Shown here piece by piece: positions 21,709 through 22,249 of a DNA stretch of 22,249 nucleotides (its first letter is position 1; each line of letters opens with the position of its first letter). The notes under the pieces are model-generated. The model was not told the DNA's origin and made no database searches. It saw only the letters and a program-made list of their open reading frames with translations. Origin of the DNA: Gemmatimonadota bacterium (GTDB lineage: Bacteria > Latescibacterota > UBA2968); assembly GCA_002714465.1 (NCBI GenBank), contig PAXL01000013.1, forward strand, positions 41,260 through 63,508, in the 5' to 3' direction. A program made the translations under genes and the position numbers.

Positions 21709-22249
21709 TTGGCGACAAACAAGACAAAGGAAGTGATTCTGGGGATCGATCTGGCAGGGTCTCCGAAGCGACCGACGGGGGTGTGTATCCTTGAAGGATC
21801 CGTGGTTGATACGGTGACGGTTCTGTCGGATCAGGAGATGCTGGATATTGCGGAGAGCACCCAGCCGGTCTTATGTCCGATCGATGCGCCGCTGAGCCTT
21901 CCACCCGGTAGAAAGTCACTCGAAGATAACAACGGCGTGCATCTGAGACCGTGCGACCGCGAGCTTCAGAAGATGGGTGTGCGGTTCTTTCCAATCACGA
22001 TCGGTCCCATGCGGTTACTGACAGAGCGAGGACTTGTGCTGAAGGAGGCGCTCAACGAGATAGGGATCGAGACAGTTGAATCCTACCCAGGGGGGGCGCA
22101 GGATTTGTGGGGTATCCCGCGCAAGCAACACGATCTAGAGGGGCTCAGGCAGGGGCTGCGCGACCTGGGACTCAAGGGGGTGCGGGATGACGCGAATGAC
22201 CACGAATTGGATGCCATCTCTTGCGCACTCGCGGGGCAGCAGTTCAGGA
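21709..22249 (+). CDS. DUF429 domain protein (predicted RNase H-fold nuclease), 3' end cut by window
   Basis: The frame stays open from 21709 to the last base (180 codons), so the gene is partial. The start is TTG: an in-frame TAG lies 18 bases upstream and AAAGGA sits five bases before the TTG. The product opens with VILGIDLAGSPKRPTGVCIL, then LCPIDAPLSLP, HLRPCDRELQKMGVRFFPITIGPM, ESYPGG, and DHELDAISCALAG near the window edge. These are the recognisable blocks of DUF429: conserved acidic residues in GID, IDAP and DH-x-x-DA on an RNase H-like fold. A nuclease role is predicted for the family but its biological function is unsettled. It is divergent from the dehydratase gene across a 340-base spacer. 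Most of the protein, probably all but a short C-terminal tail, is present. Confidence 0.82.
   Translation, partial: MATNKTKEVILGIDLAGSPKRPTGVCILEGSVVDTVTVLSDQEMLDIAESTQPVLCPIDAPLSLPPGRKSLEDNNGVHLRPCDRELQKMGVRFFPITIGPMRLLTERGLVLKEALNEIGIETVESYPGGAQDLWGIPRKQHDLEGLRQGLRDLGLKGVRDDANDHELDAISCALAGQQFR

Noticed and set aside
21462..21722. Short open frames in the 21369-21708 spacer
   Set aside because: Low-complexity, Ser/Pro/Lys-rich translations without ribosome sites or family patterns.
1..22249. tRNA or rRNA genes, CRISPR arrays, transposons, phage genes
   Set aside because: Reading both strands I found no repeat-spacer pattern, transposase, integrase or cloverleaf-like sequence. A tRNA or covariance-model scan was not possible here.

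Overview
The window is 22,249 bases of moderately GC-rich, gene-dense bacterial chromosome with 19 protein genes: 17 on the + strand and 2 on the - strand. I see no tRNA, rRNA, insertion sequence, phage gene or CRISPR array. The outer-membrane TonB-dependent receptor with a carboxypeptidase-like N-domain, followed by a DUF4249-type lipoprotein, points to a Gram-negative of the FCB superphylum. The dense mix of phytanoyl-CoA dioxygenase, TauD dioxygenase, sulfatases, Gfo/Idh, HpcH/HpaI and mandelate-racemase genes is what I associate with marine or sponge-associated lineages such as Latescibacterota, Poribacteria or Gemmatimonadota. The phylum is an inference and is not proven here.

Layout. 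(1) 59-1529: a VOC-fold protein and a DUF4037 nucleotidyltransferase-like protein, 1 base apart, closed by a strong intrinsic terminator. (2) 1732-5099: a transport module with a sigma70-like promoter, a TonB-dependent receptor, a DUF4249 lipoprotein and a hairpin terminator. (3) 5166-7203: a small CopD-like membrane protein, a PhyH dioxygenase and an isochorismatase-fold hydrolase, nearly contiguous. (4) 7311-11306: a tightly coupled operon of Gfo/Idh oxidoreductase, PfkB kinase, M20 amidohydrolase/peptidase and TauD dioxygenase. (5) 11382-14232: two sulfatases with canonical formylglycine motifs and no signal peptides. (6) 14354-17530: a D-cysteine desulfhydrase/ACC-deaminase-like PLP enzyme, a DegT-family aminotransferase and an HpcH/HpaI aldolase. 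(7) 17628-19393: a parallel beta-helix protein and a stand-alone CinA C-terminal domain protein. (8) 19410-21368, - strand: a NUDIX protein and an enolase-superfamily sugar-acid dehydratase split by an in-frame TGA. (9) 21709 to the right edge: a DUF429 gene cut by the window end.

How they may work together. Regions 4 to 8 contain a dehydrogenase, a sugar-acid dehydratase, a sugar kinase, an HpaI-type aldolase, sulfatases, an amidohydrolase, an aminotransferase and two Fe(II)/2-oxoglutarate dioxygenases. These are the parts expected for taking apart a decorated (sulfated, N-acylated) sugar or sugar acid in the cytoplasm. Operon-like spacing supports co-expression of sub-blocks, but the substrate and the joint pathway are inference. 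The most notable single observation is the TGA at codon 79 of the dehydratase gene. It replaces a conserved glycine in an otherwise intact reading frame, and a perfect 9-bp hairpin lies 10 nt downstream.
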